Below are positions 46,890 through 60,348 of a DNA stretch of 64,000 nucleotides, piece after piece. The DNA comes from Bretschneidera sinensis (Eukaryota > Streptophyta > Magnoliopsida > Brassicales > Akaniaceae), in assembly GCA_023935145.1 (NCBI GenBank), contig CM043700.1, positions 29,187,001-29,251,000 on the forward strand, read 5' to 3'. The position numbers and the translations under genes were made by a program. Every line of letters starts with the position of its first letter. Position 1 is the stretch's first letter. Below the pieces are notes generated by a model. It searched no databases and was not told the origin of the DNA. It saw only the letters and a program-made list of their open reading frames with translations.

Positions 46890-46907
46890 TTGGCGCCGTT
46901 GCCGGGG
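46890..46907 (+). other. Primer binding site of Athila B
   Basis: TGGCGCCGTTGCCGGGGA, six bases after the LTR end, is the exact lineage form of the Athila primer site (tRNA-Asp type). An A-rich leader (46973-47015) and then gag follow. Confidence 0.9.
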
Positions 46908-47088
46908 AATTGTTTGGTTTGTGAAATTTTTTTGTCTGAATTGATTTTATTTTTCTACTAGTTAATTTAATTTAAAAAAATAATAATAATAATATAAAAA
47001 TAAATAAAAAAAATAAATTTTTGAGTTTCGTTTTTGCTTTATTCTGTTGTTTCTGCTGGTTAGTATCTCATTATTTTTCTGTTGGTGT

Positions 47089-49230
47089 ATGCTTGGTCGG
47101 AGATCCTTGAACTTAGATTTGATACATTTAGATCCCGACTTAGAAAGAACTCTTAGGAGGCAGAAAAGAGCACTAGTTGAGAGAGAGACTGCTGAGATGG
47201 GAGAAAATTTTAATCATCCTGAACATGTAGAGCAACCTAGAGCTTGGAACGTGGACTCCACTATAGCCCTTAGGGATTTGTTCGCACTCGTTGCGACTAA
47301 CTCATCTTCCTACATAGTGTTGCCACCAACCAATGCCACACACTTTGATTTGAAGCCACATGTTATCCAACTCCTACCCTCATTCCATGGCTTAGATATT
47401 GAAAATCCTTATAGTCATGTGAAGAAGTTCAAAGACATTTGTACTACATTCAAATTCCAGAACTTCTCTGAGGAGTCAGTCCATCTTCGACTCTTCCCTT
47501 TCTCCCTTCACGATAGAGCTAGGGCGTGGTTGGACTCCAACACGTCCGGGTCTATTACATCTTGGGAAAACCTGCTTAGCAAATTTTACCATAAGTTTTT
47601 CCCAATGTCTAGAGTGAATGAGTGCCGTAAGGAGATTAGCTCTTTCACTCAGGATGAGGATGAGAAGTTCTCTGAAAGCTGGGAGCGCTTTAAAGAGTTA
47701 CTAATCAGATGCCCTCCACATGGATATGAGAAGTGGAGACTCGTTTAATTCTTCTACCAAGGGTTGACTCAACCCAACCGTAGTATGATCGAGTCTATGA
47801 ATTGGGGGGCATTCTTGAGTCTGACAGGAGACGAAGCATACATGGCGTTGGACAAGTTGTCCGACAACTCACAGCAGTGGGATTTTTCAAGCTGTCGAGA
47901 TAAGTCCATTCGTGCTCCTAAGAGGGGAGGCATCTATGAGGTCAGGGAGGACGCTGATTTAAGGATAACATTAGATGCCCTCACCAAGAAGATTGACGCT
48001 CTCACTGTGAGCCAATCCATCAATGCTGCCAACACATTCAATGTTGAAAGCTGTTCCATCTGTGCTAGTCCCATGCATCTAGCACAGAATTGCCCATCAA
48101 TGCTGGCTTGTGCCGAGTATCCTATGGAAAAAGTAAATGCTTTCAATGACTTTCAAAGGCAGTTAAATGGATCGTACTCCGAGACGTACAATCCAGGGTG
48201 GCGGAACCACCCAAATTTTTCATGGAGGCAGAACCAACCAATGAATCAGGGAGGAGCTTCTCATCATGCTCAAAATCAATATCCTCCCGGATTTTCCCCA
48301 CAAATTCCTAATCATGGTCGTTCGGCCCATCCAGCACCTTCATCTGCTTACCATGCACCCGCTCAAACACCAGCGCCAGTTTCACATTCGCTAGAGGACG
48401 CCCTTAAGGAATTCATGAAAGCGACTAGCCAAAATATGAGCGATGTGAGAAGTGCAACAATAGTAAACACCCAAGCAATTGTCAAGCTGGAGAGTCAAAT
48501 AGGGCAAATTGCAAGTCATTTGGGTGAGAGAGAGAAAGGAAAGTTCCCCAGTCAGCCCGTGCAAAACCCAAAAGGACAATTTATGGTTGAGAGTTCATCA
48601 AATCCTACGCACGGGGAGGAACAAGTACAGTCGACTGTCACACTGAGGTCTGGGAGACAAGTGGACAATCAAGTGGAAGAGAGCCCTGCTATGCAGCAAG
48701 GGCAAGGGAGTGGCAACACAGAGAAGAGAGATGCTGAGCCATCTACAGCCACACCTACTGAGAAAGACCCTCCTAGGTCGTTTGTACCTAGAGCGCCCTA
48801 CCCCGAGAGATTACAGGCGCCCAAGAAAGGAGGGAAGTATGAGAAAATTCTGGAGGTATTCAAGCAAGTCCAAATCAATATCCCATTTTTGGATGCCATC
48901 CATCAAGTGCCATCATATACCAAGTTTTTAAAGGACTTGGTCACTATCAAGAGGAGGACGAATGTCCCAAAGAAGGCATTTTTGACCGAGCAGGTCAGTT
49001 CAATCCTTCAGTGCAAGCTACCCATCAAGTATAAGGACCCGGGGTGTCCTACCATCTCTTGCATGATAGGAGTCAGCCATATTGAGAGGGCCCTTTTGGA
49101 TCTAGGGGCGAGTGTGAATCTTCTACCCTACTCAGTCTATGTGCAGTTGGGGTTAGGAGAATTGAAGCCCACATCCACGACGCTTCAATTGGCTGACAGG
49201 TCAGTGAAAAGACCACAGGGGGATAGTTGA
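47089..49230 (+). pseudogene. Athila B gag-protease region
   Basis: The likely ATG is at 47089 (MLGRRSLNLDLIHLDPDLER); an upstream extension in the same frame lacks an ATG. The gag domain shows LFPFSLHDRARAWLDS and ESWERFKELLIRCP, and the zinc knuckle CSICASPMHLAQNC (about 48052-48093) is intact CX2CX4HX4C. A Pro/Gln-rich linker leads to the protease word LLDLGASVNLLPY (about 49096-49134). Breaks are a TAA at 47746-47748, in the same frame as what follows, and a frameshift at a five-G run near 49217 that ends this frame at 49230. Gag would package element RNA and protease would cleave the polyprotein. Confidence 0.93.
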
Positions 49231-52200
49231 GGACGTTTTGATAAAAGTGGATAAGTTCTATTTCCCCGTGGATTTTATTGTGCTTGACACAGAGCCGGTT
49301 CAGAATGTAGGGATTCAAATACCGGTGATTCTAGGGCGACTATTCTTAGCCACGGCTAACGCCCTAATCAATTATAGGACAGGGGTGATGAAGATCTCCT
49401 TCGGAAATATGACAGTGGAGTTGAACATTTTTGATATCACTAGGCAACCACTGGAATATGATGAAATGAGAGATGTATGCTTGATAGAGGAGATTCTTGA
49501 GGATACTGTGGATGAATCAAGCATTGAGGATCCCATGGAGGCATGCTTTGCTCACTTTGGAGATGACTTGGGTTTAGATAAGTTACTTGATGAAGTAAAT
49601 GCCATTTTGGAGTCTGATCCTCAAGAAAGCAAGGAGGAGGAGGAGAAGGTGTCACCAGAACCTGAAAAGAAGGAACTTAAGCCTTTACCGGATAATCTTA
49701 AGTATAAGTTCCTGGTCAGCATACTGTTTGCCTGTGATAATAGCTTCAGATTTGGGAGAGGCTCAAGAGGAGAAATTGTTAGAGGTTTTAAGAGAGCACA
49801 AGGAAGCTATCGGCTGGACCATTGAAGATATTAAGGGAATCAGCCCCTCGGTGGTGATGCACAGGATACACTTGGAGGAAGATGCTAAGCCATCGAGGGA
49901 GCCGCAAAGAAGGCTCAACCCTGCTATGCAAGAGGTTATGAGGGCAGAGGTTATTAAGCTGTTAGATGCAGGGATCATTTATCCCATCTCTGATAGCAAG
50001 TGGGTGAGCCCCATTCATGTCGTGCCCAAGCGAGCTGGGTTAACGGTAGTAAAGAATAAGGACGACGAGTTGGTGCCAACTCGTGTGCAGTCTGGGTGGA
50101 GAGTGTGTATAGACTACCGTAAAATGAACATTGCCACAAGGAAGGATCACTTTCCACTTCCATTTATTGATCAGATGGTGGAGTGTTTGGCTGGGCACGA
50201 GTATTATTGCTTTTTGGATGGTTATTCTGGATATAACCAGGTCCCTGTGGACCCCGAAGATCAGGAAAAGACGACATTTACCTGTCCTTTTGGGACCTTC
50301 GCCTACCGTCGCATGCCCTTTGGGTTATGCAATGCACCCGCCACTTTTCAGCGGTGCATGGTCAGTATATTCTCTGACATGGTAGAGCGGTTCTTGGAGA
50401 TTTTCATGGACGACTTCTCCATCTTCGGTTCAACATTTGAAGAGTGCCTGCACCGTCTCTCTTTGGTTTTGGTACGGTGCAAGGAGAAGAACCTGGTGCT
50501 TAATTGGGATAAGTGCCATTTTATGGTTAAGCAAGGAATTGTACTGGGGCATATCGTATCTCATCGAGGGATTGAGGTCGACAAAGCGAAGGTGGATTTG
50601 ATTTCCAGCCTTCCACCCCCACGTACGGTGAAAGAGGTTCGATCTTTTCTAGGCCATGCAGGTTTCTATAGGCGATTTATCCGGAATTTCAGCAAGATCG
50701 CCAGGCCCTTATGCAAGTTGTTGCAAAAAGATGCCCCATTTCTATTTGATGAGGATTATAAGAAAGCATTTGGGGATCTGAAGAAAATTCTGATGTCCAC
50801 ACCTATTATTCAGCCACCTAACTGGGATGTGCCTTTTGAGATTATGTGTGACGCATCAGACTATGCTGTTGGAGTTGTTTTGGGGCAGCGTGTTGATAAA
50901 CTTCCCCATGCTATCTATTATGCAAGTCGAACTCTAAACGACGCACAATTCAATTACTCTACCACTGAGAAGGAGTTGCTTGCAGTCGTTTTTGCATTAG
51001 ACAAGTTCAGATCCTACTTGTTAGGATCTAAAGTCATTATCTACTCGGACCATGCTGCATTGAAGTATCTTTTCTCTAAAAAAGATGATAAATCTCGTCT
51101 TATCCGATGGATCTTGCTACTTCAAGAGTTCGACATTGAGATTCGGGATAAGAAAGGTTCGGAAAATATGGTGGCAGACCATTTATCTAGATTGATTGTG
51201 GAATTCAGTGAGGCTGCCACTCCCATTTCTGAGACCTTTCCTGATGAGAAATTGATGCACATTGCTCACAGTCCCGCACCATAGTTTGCTGACATAGTGA
51301 ACTATCTTGTCACCGGACACATGCCCTTGCATTGGGGGAGGCAAGATAAATCAAAATTTTTAGCCATGGTAAAACACTTTTTCTGGGACGATCCTTACCT
51401 GTTCAAGTATTGTTCTGATCAGATCATTAGACGATGTATTCCTGAGCATGACCAATCTAATGTCATCGCCTTTTGTCATGATCATGCATGTGGAGGCCAT
51501 TTTAGTGCTAAAAAGACCACTGCAAAGATTTTGCAGTGTGGATTTTATTGGCCTACCCTGTTCCGGGACTCTCACACCTACTGCATATCTTGTGAGCGTT
51601 GCCAAAAGCTAGGGAGTCTTTCTAGGAGAAATATGATGCCCCTCAACCCTATTCTGATTGTTGAGATTTTTGATGTGTGGGGCATTGATTTCATGGGACC
51701 ATTCCCAAACTCCTTTGCCTACTTATACATTCTAGTTGCTATGGACTATCTGTCCAAGTGGGTGGAGGCTGTTGCGTGCAAGACCAATGACCACAGAGTT
51801 GTGGTCCAGTTCTTGAAAGACACTATTTTTGCTCGTTTTGGTACGCCTCGAGCAATCATAAGTGATGGAGGTAAGCATTTTTGCAACAAGATCTTTGAGC
51901 AGTTGATGAAGAAATATTGTATCACGCACAAAGTTGCCACCCCATATCACCCACAGACGAGTGGTCAAGTGGAAATTTCAAATCGCGAGATCAAACATAT
52001 TTTGGAAAAGACTGTGAGCCCTACTAGAAAAGATTGGTCTCTGCAGTTGACGGATGCACTGTGGGCATATCGGACAGCCTTCAAGACGCCAATTGGCATG
52101 TCTCCCTATCGCATTGTATACGGAAAGGCATGTCACCTTCCGATTGAATTAGAGCATCGTGCGTATTGGGCTGTCAAGCAACTAAATTTTAATCTTTCCA

Positions 52201-52575
52201 AGGCTGGCTCACAACGAAAGCTCCAACTTAATGAATTGGAGGAGCTACGGAATGATGCATATGAGTGTGCCCGATCATACAAAGCACAAATAAAGAAGAC
52301 TCATGACCAAAATATTTTGAGACGAGCTTTTGAGCCGGGTCAGAGAGTTCTTCTTTATAATTTGCGCCTGCATCTTTTTCCAGGCAAGCTCAAATCTCGA
52401 TGGTCAGGCCCATTCATTATTCGATCGGTTTTTTCCTCATGGGGCCATCGAGATTGAGGATCCTAAGAATGGTAATACTTTCAGGGTAAATGGACAGAGG
52501 CTAAAACCATTCTTAGAGTTGAGGAGTCCGGACATTGAGACTATAATGTTGGAGGATCCTAGTTACTCAGATTGA
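49231..52575 (+). pseudogene. Athila B pol (protease end, RT, RNase H, integrase)
   Basis: The reading frame continues shifted at 49238-49715 (KVDKFYFPVDFIVLD, an acidic linker) and shifts again near 49710. Reverse transcriptase has [47 protein letters not shown] and FMDDFSIFG at 50403-50429. RNase H has [39 protein letters not shown] at 51282-51284 interrupts the same frame before integrase, which shows the zinc-binding HDHACGGHF and [27 protein letters not shown], the Asp-Asp-Glu third residue in GQVEISNRE, and [10 protein letters not shown] near the end. A final frameshift at a T run near 52430 leads to the end at 52575. Five disabling changes make it non-autonomous although the catalytic residues survive. 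Confidence 0.94.
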
Positions 52576-53860
52576 GTGTAGTATTCTAGGAAGAGTCTGG
52601 CTGAAGACGTAAAACTTAGTGCTTATGGGAGGCACCCCGCAGCTTATCTTTTCTTTTGTTTATTTATTATTTCGCATTTTTATGATTAATGTTTGTTTCC
52701 AGTATTTTTTGTTTTTCAGTTTTTATTTTTCAGGGACAAAGCGTACTTCAGTTCAAGTTTGGGGGTATGCTATGAGCCATACCAGTCCAGATAGTTCTCC
52801 ATATCTCAGGTCAGCTCTTTCCATATTAGTCACACATTGGGGTCAATGTTTAATTTAAGTTTGGGGGTATGAGAGACACATCACACACTTTGTCCTAATT
52901 TGTTGTCTTTTCGTCATAGAGATAAATGCATGCTCATGTTATCGTGAAATTTTAGTTGATCTAAACATTTTCTGTGATGTGATGTCATTGGTAAGCTTAA
53001 CATTTTGAACACATGATCTGGTGATAAATTTTTAAAATTTAGTTACTTCCTTTAGGCATTTTGAGAATTCACATGTTTGATCTAATCTAACACGAGCACA
53101 TTAGCACAAATTATGTGAGGTATGACACGTGATTTTAATGTGTATTTTTCCTTATCTTAACTGAAACTAGATGACTTGTTGGATGAACTCTTGGGCATAG
53201 GAAAGTATTAAAAAAAAATTATTATCAATAAACTTTCTGCTGAGTAACTGGACCTCTTGCCTCAGTAAGCAGTGAGTGTTCACGTCAAAAGGTGAAATTT
53301 TGCTTGGTAGTATTAAGGCCAGTTTATTTTCGTAGCCGTTTTTGCTCAAGTTAGTAAGTCCTTAGGGGTGTCTGTACACCTAATGCCCTAAAACCATCTG
53401 GTTTGGGAGTCATTGACTCAACACTCGCTACATGGGTCAATTAGAAAGCTTAAGGGAACTAAACATAGCCGTGCCTTATTATAAAAAAAAAGAAGGAAAA
53501 AAAAAGAATAAAATAAAAACTATGCCTTTTCGTTCACTTTTGATGGGAAATTTGGTGAATCTTGAGACATGGAGACCTTACACATTAGAGTTACTTGGAA
53601 GCTTCATTTTTATATGCTAATTCACCTTACACTGATTCAAGCTTGTGATGCCTTATCCTGCCTTTTGTAAGTAATTAGATTTTAACATTTCTATTCATTG
53701 AGAAGATGGGTTTACCTTTTTAAACTTGCTTATGAATGAATATCATAGTGATGTGTGCTCCTTAAATTTTTGGATACCATGAGTGATGACTTTATCTTTA
53801 TGTTCTTTGTTTTTCATTGAGTCTTTTATTTTGTTTTACTAAGGGACTAGCAAAATATAA
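52576..53860 (+). other. Athila B 3' untranslated region with internal polypurine-like repeats
   Basis: No ORF of consequence. AAGTTTGGGGGTATG occurs at 52755-52769 and again at 52857-52871, both resembling the terminal polypurine tract. A/G-rich AAAAAAAGAAGGAAAAAAAAAG is near 53486-53507. Confidence 0.75.
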
Positions 53861-53873
53861 TTTTGGGGGTATT
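53861..53873 (+). other. Polypurine tract of Athila B
   Basis: TTTTGGGGGTATT directly precedes the 3' LTR start at 53874. The preceding GGGACTAGCAAAATATAA resembles GAGGACTAGCAAAAATGTAA before the Athila A tract, showing that the two elements share this region. Confidence 0.7.
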
Positions 53874-55134
53874 TGATGAGTCTTAAATATTGCATATTTT
53901 AGACCCTTAACTTATATTTGTTATGCTCTTAGTTAGTATTATTTTACTTTATTTTATGTTTTTCTTGTGTTTTGTGTGTTTTTACAGCTTTGTGGAGAAA
54001 ATGAAGCATTTCAGGAGATTTGAAGCTTCTGGAGACATTGCGCTCGATCGCAACAGATATACGATCGAGCGCACCAGCGCTCGAGCGCACCTGCCTATGA
54101 ACGAGCGCAAGGTCAACATCCCACATCGAAATATTTGAAGTTCAGTGCATCTGCGATCGATCGCAGCAGACATGCGATCGAGCGCACATGAGATCGTGCG
54201 CACAAGACATGCGATCGATCGTACCTGCGATCGATCGCACCACACTGCGATCGAGTGCACACGGGCCTGTATCCCACATCGTTTCTGCAAGCCACATTAC
54301 TCCGGGTCTTCCCCTATATAAACACCACCTGACTTCATAATTCAATGTACAATTCCTAAACCACTTTGGTGTTTACCGGTAGACGTCCGCTAGCATTCTG
54401 GTGGATCTCGAAGGCATTGCTACCTCGAGGGGAAGCGCCGCCCGGCAGCGAGTGGAATTTCTCCCATGTAAAGTTGTTTATTTATTTATTTATATTCAGT
54501 TGTTTTAGTTTAAATGTTTAGTACTTTTTATTATAGTTTTATTGTTATGAGTGGCTAGACTCTTCAACTAAGGTTGAAGATGAAGCCCCGCCGTTGTTTG
54601 GCGTAGTAGTTCAGATTTGCTTGTACAAATCTGACAATTTTTAGTATAAATGTTCTGTCAATTATTTGAGTTAATCTTATAATTGATTGAGTTTAAATTG
54701 TCTGTTGGATTTTCTTTGTGTTTCATCTGATGGATACATTGAATGCTTTTCGATTAAATTGGATTTCCTTTGTGATTTGTTAAGAGCGGATACATCGGGT
54801 GCTTTTGGTTTAGTTGGGATATTCTTTGTTTTTTGTCTTATAGTTGGATTCATTGAATGTTTTGATAGGCTATATTTTTAGAACATGTATGCTTAACTTC
54901 GGTGGGGTGGATTCGGAAACCTTAGTGCTTTTTATTAGTTTTTAAATCAATTTAATTTAGTTTTAATTTGTTTTGCAACTTATCATTCACAATTTGGAAC
55001 TAGGTTAAGATAGAGTTAATTTAGATTAAAAATTATATTTTCACAACGCAATTCCCTGTGGATTTGACCTCGCACTTGCACACACTATACTGCAAACGAC
55101 TCGTGCGCTTGCGAGTAAATTAAAACTCACAACA
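53874..55134 (+). repeat. 3' LTR of Athila B (1,261 bp)
   Basis: Same length as the 5' LTR and offset by exactly 8,250 bases. About 21 single-base differences are visible, mostly transitions and several at CpG within the motif array. CACAA follows at 55135-55139. Confidence 0.97.
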
Positions 55135-55139
55135 CACAA

Positions 55140-55860
55140 TATAGATGCTGCTACAGCTCTAGCAGCACAAATGGAGACTCTCGCCAAAAAGATAGATGGA
55201 CTTAATCCTACTACAAATGCAATATGTGAATTGTGTGGTGGTAGTGGCCACCATAGCAGTAACTGTCAAGTAGGTAATCAGTTTGCATATAATTCATCTG
55301 CTAAACAAGCTAACTTTGTTTTAAATTTTCACAGGCAAAATAATCCATACAGCAATACATATAATCCGGGATGGAAGAATCACCCGAACTTGTCTTGGAA
55401 TCAAAGCAATGTGAAACAACCTTCTCCTGAATACCCACCTCAAGAAAAAAAGTCCAACTTGGAGGATATAATGGCCAAATTTTTAAGTACAACAAAAACT
55501 AGGTTCCAAAATCAAGAAGCATCCATAAAAAATCTGGAAGTTCAGGTGGGTCAACTAGCAACCATAATTTCTGGACGTGCACAAGGTTCTCTTCCGAGCA
55601 ACACAGAAAAAAATCTTAAGGAGGATGTCAAGGCCATAACACTAAAGAGTGGCACACAATTGGAAGAGCCCAAATCTAAAGAAATCACTAATCAAGAAGG
55701 AAAGAAAAAAGAGACCACGCAAGAGGAGAAACGTGTTTCAGCAAAGAAGTCTACTGGTGCAGGTTTGATCGATTCTAACTCTGAAACTAAATATATACCA
55801 CTTCTTCCTTATCCTCAGAAATTTCAAAAAGAAAAATTAGATAAGCAACTCTCAAATTTT
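55140..55860 (+). pseudogene. Athila A gag, copy 2, right part after Athila B
   Basis: Continues gag in the frame interrupted at 45623. The zinc knuckle CELCGGSGHHSSNC is intact. The linker is open where copy 1 has two stops (KKKETTQEEK). A one-base loss near 55858 relative to copy 1 shifts the frame before the protease. Upstream bases 55135-55139 are the target duplication. Confidence 0.92.
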
Positions 55861-55877
55861 CAGAGATTTTCAATAAA

Positions 55878-58800
55878 TTGCATATTAACATTTCATTTGC
55901 AGAGGCATTATCACAGATGCCTAGTTACACTAAATTTTTGAAGGAAATTTTGTCTAATAAACGGAAGCTCGAGGAACACGGAACGGTGATGTTAACTGAA
56001 GAGTGCAGCACTATACTGCAAAACAAGCTACCTGCAAAAATGAATGATCCAGGGAGTTTTACTATACCATGCACCTTGGGAAATTCATTTTTTGATAAAG
56101 CTTTATGTGACCTTAGTGCAAGTATCAATCTTATGCCTTTTTCAATTTTCCGGAAACTTGGATTATGAGAAGTCAAAACAACGATAGTGTCATTGCAATT
56201 AGCTGATCGATCGATTAAGAGACCACGGAGAATTATAGAAGATGTACTGGTAAAGGTTGATAAATTTATATTCCCTGTAGACTTAATTGTTCTCGACATG
56301 GAAGAGGATCGTGAGGTACCTCTTATACTTGGACGTCCATTCCTTGCTACAGGGAGAGCCTTAATTGATGTACAACAAGGGAAATTGATTTTAAGAGTCA
56401 ATGATAAGCAAGTAGTTTTTGATATGTATAAAATCATGAAATATCCTTCTGACCTATCTACTTCTTCTTGTTTTCACGCGGATGTTGTTGATCACCTCAT
56501 TGAGGAGTTTCAGGAGAAAACATTAAATGAAGATACTTTGGAGAGATGCATCATGGAATCAGGAACTACCACTATTGAAGAACTCGTCATCCAAGAAAAA
56601 GCAAGGAACTTGGAGGCTGAAATGGGAAAAGAAGTGCCAGAAGAACCAATAATAACCCCTAAATTAAAAACTTTACCTGATCATTTGAAATATGCTTATT
56701 TAGAGAAAAATATTTTCCTAGTTATAATATCCTCTTCGTTGACAAGTAAAATGGAAGAACGCTTGTTGGAAGTCCTAAGAAGGCACAATAAGGCTTTGAG
56801 GTGGACAATAGCGGATATCAAGGGAATTAGCCCTTCCATTTGCACTCACAAAATTCTCATGGAGGAGAACTTCAAGCCTACTGTTCAACCACACAGACAC
56901 TTAAATCTGGCAATGCAAGAGGCTGTTAAGAAAGAAGTAGTCAAGTTGCTTGATGCAGGTATTATTTATCCAATTTCTGATAGTGCTTAGACCAGCCTGG
57001 TAAAAGTAGTACCAAAGAAAGGTAGGATCACTGTTGTGAAAAATAATAATAATGAATTGATCCCCACCAGAACTGTTACAGGTTGGCGTGTTTGTATTGA
57101 CTATAGAAAATTAAATGATGCCACAAGAAAAGATCACTTTCCTTTACCTTTTATTAATCAAATGTTGGAAAGATTAGCAGGTCACAAGTTCTACTGTCTA
57201 CTTGATGGATACTCGGGATATAACCAAATTCCCATAACACCCGAGGATCAAGAAAAGACGACGTTTAAATGTCCTTATGGCATGTTTGCATATAGGAGGA
57301 TGCCCTTCGGTCTCTGTAACGCACCCGCAACTTTTCAACGTTGCATGTTGGCAATTTTTTCTGATATGACCAAAATTTTTTTAGAGATCTTCATGGATGA
57401 TTTTACACTATTTGGTCTAACCTTTAATGATTTCCTTCATAATCTATCTTTAGTTTTGCAGTGATGCGAAGAGACGAACCTTGTACTAAATTGGGAGAAA
57501 TATCATTTCATGGTCCATGAAGGGATAGTGTTAGGGCATAAAATATCATCTAGGGGTATTGAAGTTGACAAAGCAAAGGTGGATGTAATAGAAAAACTCC
57601 CACCTCCCACTTCAGTCAAAGCCATCAGAAGTTTCCTGGGGCATGCAGGATTTTACAGGAGATTCATTAAGGATTTTTCAAAAATCTCTAAACCTCTTTC
57701 TAATCTTATTGTAAAAGATGTGAAGTTTAACTTCTCTGATGATTGTTTGCAGGCATTTGCTACATTAAAGGATAAGTTGGTGACCACCCCAGTTGTGGTA
57801 GCACAAGATTGGAACCTCCTGTTCGAATTAATGTGTGATGCCAGTGATACCGCAGTTGGGGCAGTGCTTGGTCAAAGAATAGATAAGGTTTTCAGGACAA
57901 TTTATTATGCAAGCCGCACTCTTACCGGACCCCAACTGAACTACACTACCACCGAGAAAGAACTTTTAGCTATTGTATTTGCATTTGATAAGTTTTGATG
58001 CTATCTTATTGGGTCGAAAGTTACTGTTTATACTGACCATGCAGCTTTAAAGTACCTTTTAGCGAAGAAGGACGCAAAACCAAGACTGTTGAGGTGGATT
58101 CTCCTTCTTCAAGAATTTGATTTAGAAATCAAATATAAGAAGGGGACTAACAATCAAGTGGCAGACCACCTTGTAAGAAACTGGATCCCAGGTCATTTCA
58201 CATATCAACAAAAAAAGAAACTCCTATCCGATGTAAAGCATTATTTTTGGGAGGATCCATATTTATACAAATTGTGTGCAGACCAGGTGATTCGCAGATA
58301 TGTGCCGGAGTATGAGTTTAACAGTATTCTGTATTACTGCCATGACAGGAAGCTAGGGGACATTTCGGTGCAAACCGAACAGCAGCAAAGGTATTGCAAT
58401 CAGGTTTCTATTGGTCGACTTTGTTTAAGGATGCCGAGGCTTACGTCGCGTCATGTGATAGGTGTCAACGAATTGGTAACATCTCTAAACGAAATGAAAT
58501 GCCTTTAAACAATATTCTTGTTTGCAAAATATTTGATGTTTGGGGTATTGATTTCATGGGACCCTATCCTGCATCCTTGTCAAATCAGTATATTCTAGTT
58601 GCAGTAGATTATGTGTCTAAATGGGTAGAAGCCATAGCAACCCGCACTAATGATGCTAAAGTGGTTCTCCAATTCCTCAAGAAAAACATCTTTACCCGGT
58701 TTGGAACCCCTAGGACAATTAGTGATCGAGGTAAACAGTTTGACAATCGTCAATTTAGAACCTTGTTAGGAAATATGGAGTAACTCACAAACTCGGCATC

Positions 58801-59414
58801 TCATACCATGCACAAACAAGCGGTCAGGTAGAAGTTTCAAATCGGGAGGTGAAAAGAATTTTAGAAAAAACAGTGAATACTTCTAGGAAAGATTGGGACT
58901 CAAATTAGATGATGCTTTGTGGGAATATAGAATAGCTTTCAAAACACCAATAGGAATGTCACTATATAGGCTGGTTTTTGGAAAAGCCTGTCATCTTTCT
59001 ATCGAACTCGAGCATAAAGCATATTGGGCTACCAAATTCTTGAATTTTGATATGATCATTGTAGGACAAAAGTGTTTGTTGTAGATTGATGAATTAGAAG
59101 AACTTCGACTAGGAGCATATGAGAATGCAAGGTTGTACAAGGAAAAAACAAAAAAATTGCATGATCGACACATCTCGAGGAAAGAATTTGTTCTAGGGCA
59201 ACAAGTGCTTCTGTGTAATAGCCGACTTCGTGTATTTCCAGGAAAACTGAAATCTCAGTGGACTAGACCGTACACTGTGATAAGTGTCTCACCTTTTGGT
59301 GCCGTTGAATTATGACACGAGAAAAACAAGGAGACGTTCAAGGTCAACAGGCACAGATTGAAGCACTACATCATGGGGATGTTTGACCCTCAATCGTCCA
59401 CAACCATTCTCTAA
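55878..59414 (+). pseudogene. Athila A pol, copy 2
   Basis: Same protein as 25705-29500 with different private damage. The protease word reads CDLSASINLMP, so the active-site Gly of the family is Ser. RT keeps [15 protein letters not shown] and FMDDFTLFG (57390-57416). Stops at 56166 and 57996 and the frame change near 58773 are shared with copy 1. Private are TAG at 56988, TGA at 57462, an in-frame 141-bp loss at about 58171 (equivalent to 28111-28251) that removes the linker between RNase H and integrase, a one-base loss near 58348 and stops near 59083 and 59313. It ends at TAA 59412-59414. Confidence 0.93.
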
Positions 59415-59607
59415 GCGCCATAAATCGGAAAGTCAAGCTAAAGACTATAAATTAGAACTAACAGTTTGTTTTTATTTTACTTGCATTTTGAATTTGTTTT
59501 GTGTGTTTATTTTGTTTTTGTTTGGTTTGTCTTTTAGTTAAATTTTTATCGTTTTAAATTAGTTATTTTTGTTTTGTTTTCAGGATCGATTTGAGTCAAG
59601 CCCAAGA

Positions 59608-59770
59608 ACCAGCACTGCAGCCATAAGCTTTGGTCGCTGCAGCGCTGAAAAGACCATTATGAAGAGGTTGGACCAGAGACTCAGCGCTGCACCCCCAGGA
59701 AGTCAACATTGCAGTGCCGAGTCACGCACTGGGTTTTAAAAGCACGCTCTCTCACTGTTAGGTTGTGTAA
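59608..59770 (+). promoter_or_regulatory. Internal U3-like block in Athila A, copy 2
   Basis: Equivalent of 29695-29820. It has an extra motif relative to copy 1 (CAGCACTGCAGCCATAAGC before CGCTGCAGCGCTG), then CAGCGCTGCACCCCCAGG, a GGAAGTCAACATTGCAGTGC word, GGGTTTTAAAAGC and a CTCTCTC leader. It precedes the truncated 3' ORF. Confidence 0.5.
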
Positions 59771-60348
59771 AGTGTCTAATTTCTAGTGCCTCTCTCTCTC
59801 CAAATCACTAAAATTCAACCTTTTTCCCTCATCGCACCACCAAATTAGGGTTCTTATGCATCTTTCACCACGGATTGCTCCAGTTCTTCACAAAAATTTC
59901 ACATCTCAAGTGCTTTTGGGTGACTCTGCTTTCTTCCAATCAAGTAAGGTTTCTTCATCTTAAAACACAAAAAATTTAGATTAGTGAGTAAAATCACTTG
60001 AATATTTTTGTTTGCCTTACAATACATGGTGATTTGATGCGATATTGAGGAATATAGAAACAGATAAGTTGAAACATCTTAGTTTTAGTTGGATTTTTAA
60101 TTAACTTGGCTGTTAGTTGGGAGAAAAGTATGATTGTGGCTGTGTGAAATTCCGGTGATGGTAAGTTGGCTATGCACTATATTATGCTGGGTCATTTGAG
60201 ACTCGTTGATTGAAGACATTGCAAAGGTTTGATTGAAAGTTTTTCTGCAAAATTATTTGGGAATCTGTGTGTGTGGAAGAGTGCGTTACTCTAGGTTGTT
60301 TTCTACAGATTTGGGCTTGGTTATTTACAGAAAAGAAGTTTTGATCAA

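Larger units (their letters stand above)
45624..55134 (+). mobile_element. Athila B: complete Athila-type LTR retrotransposon nested in Athila A copy 2
   Basis: The element has two 1,261-bp LTRs (45624-46884 and 53874-55134), a primer site, gag, protease, RT, RNase H and integrase in order, and a polypurine tract. Flanking CACAA repeats and the intact empty site in copy 1 establish the insertion. By eye the LTRs differ at 21 positions with no indel, about 1.7 percent, so it is comparatively young. It has no 3' ORF like that of Athila A. Confidence 0.97.
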
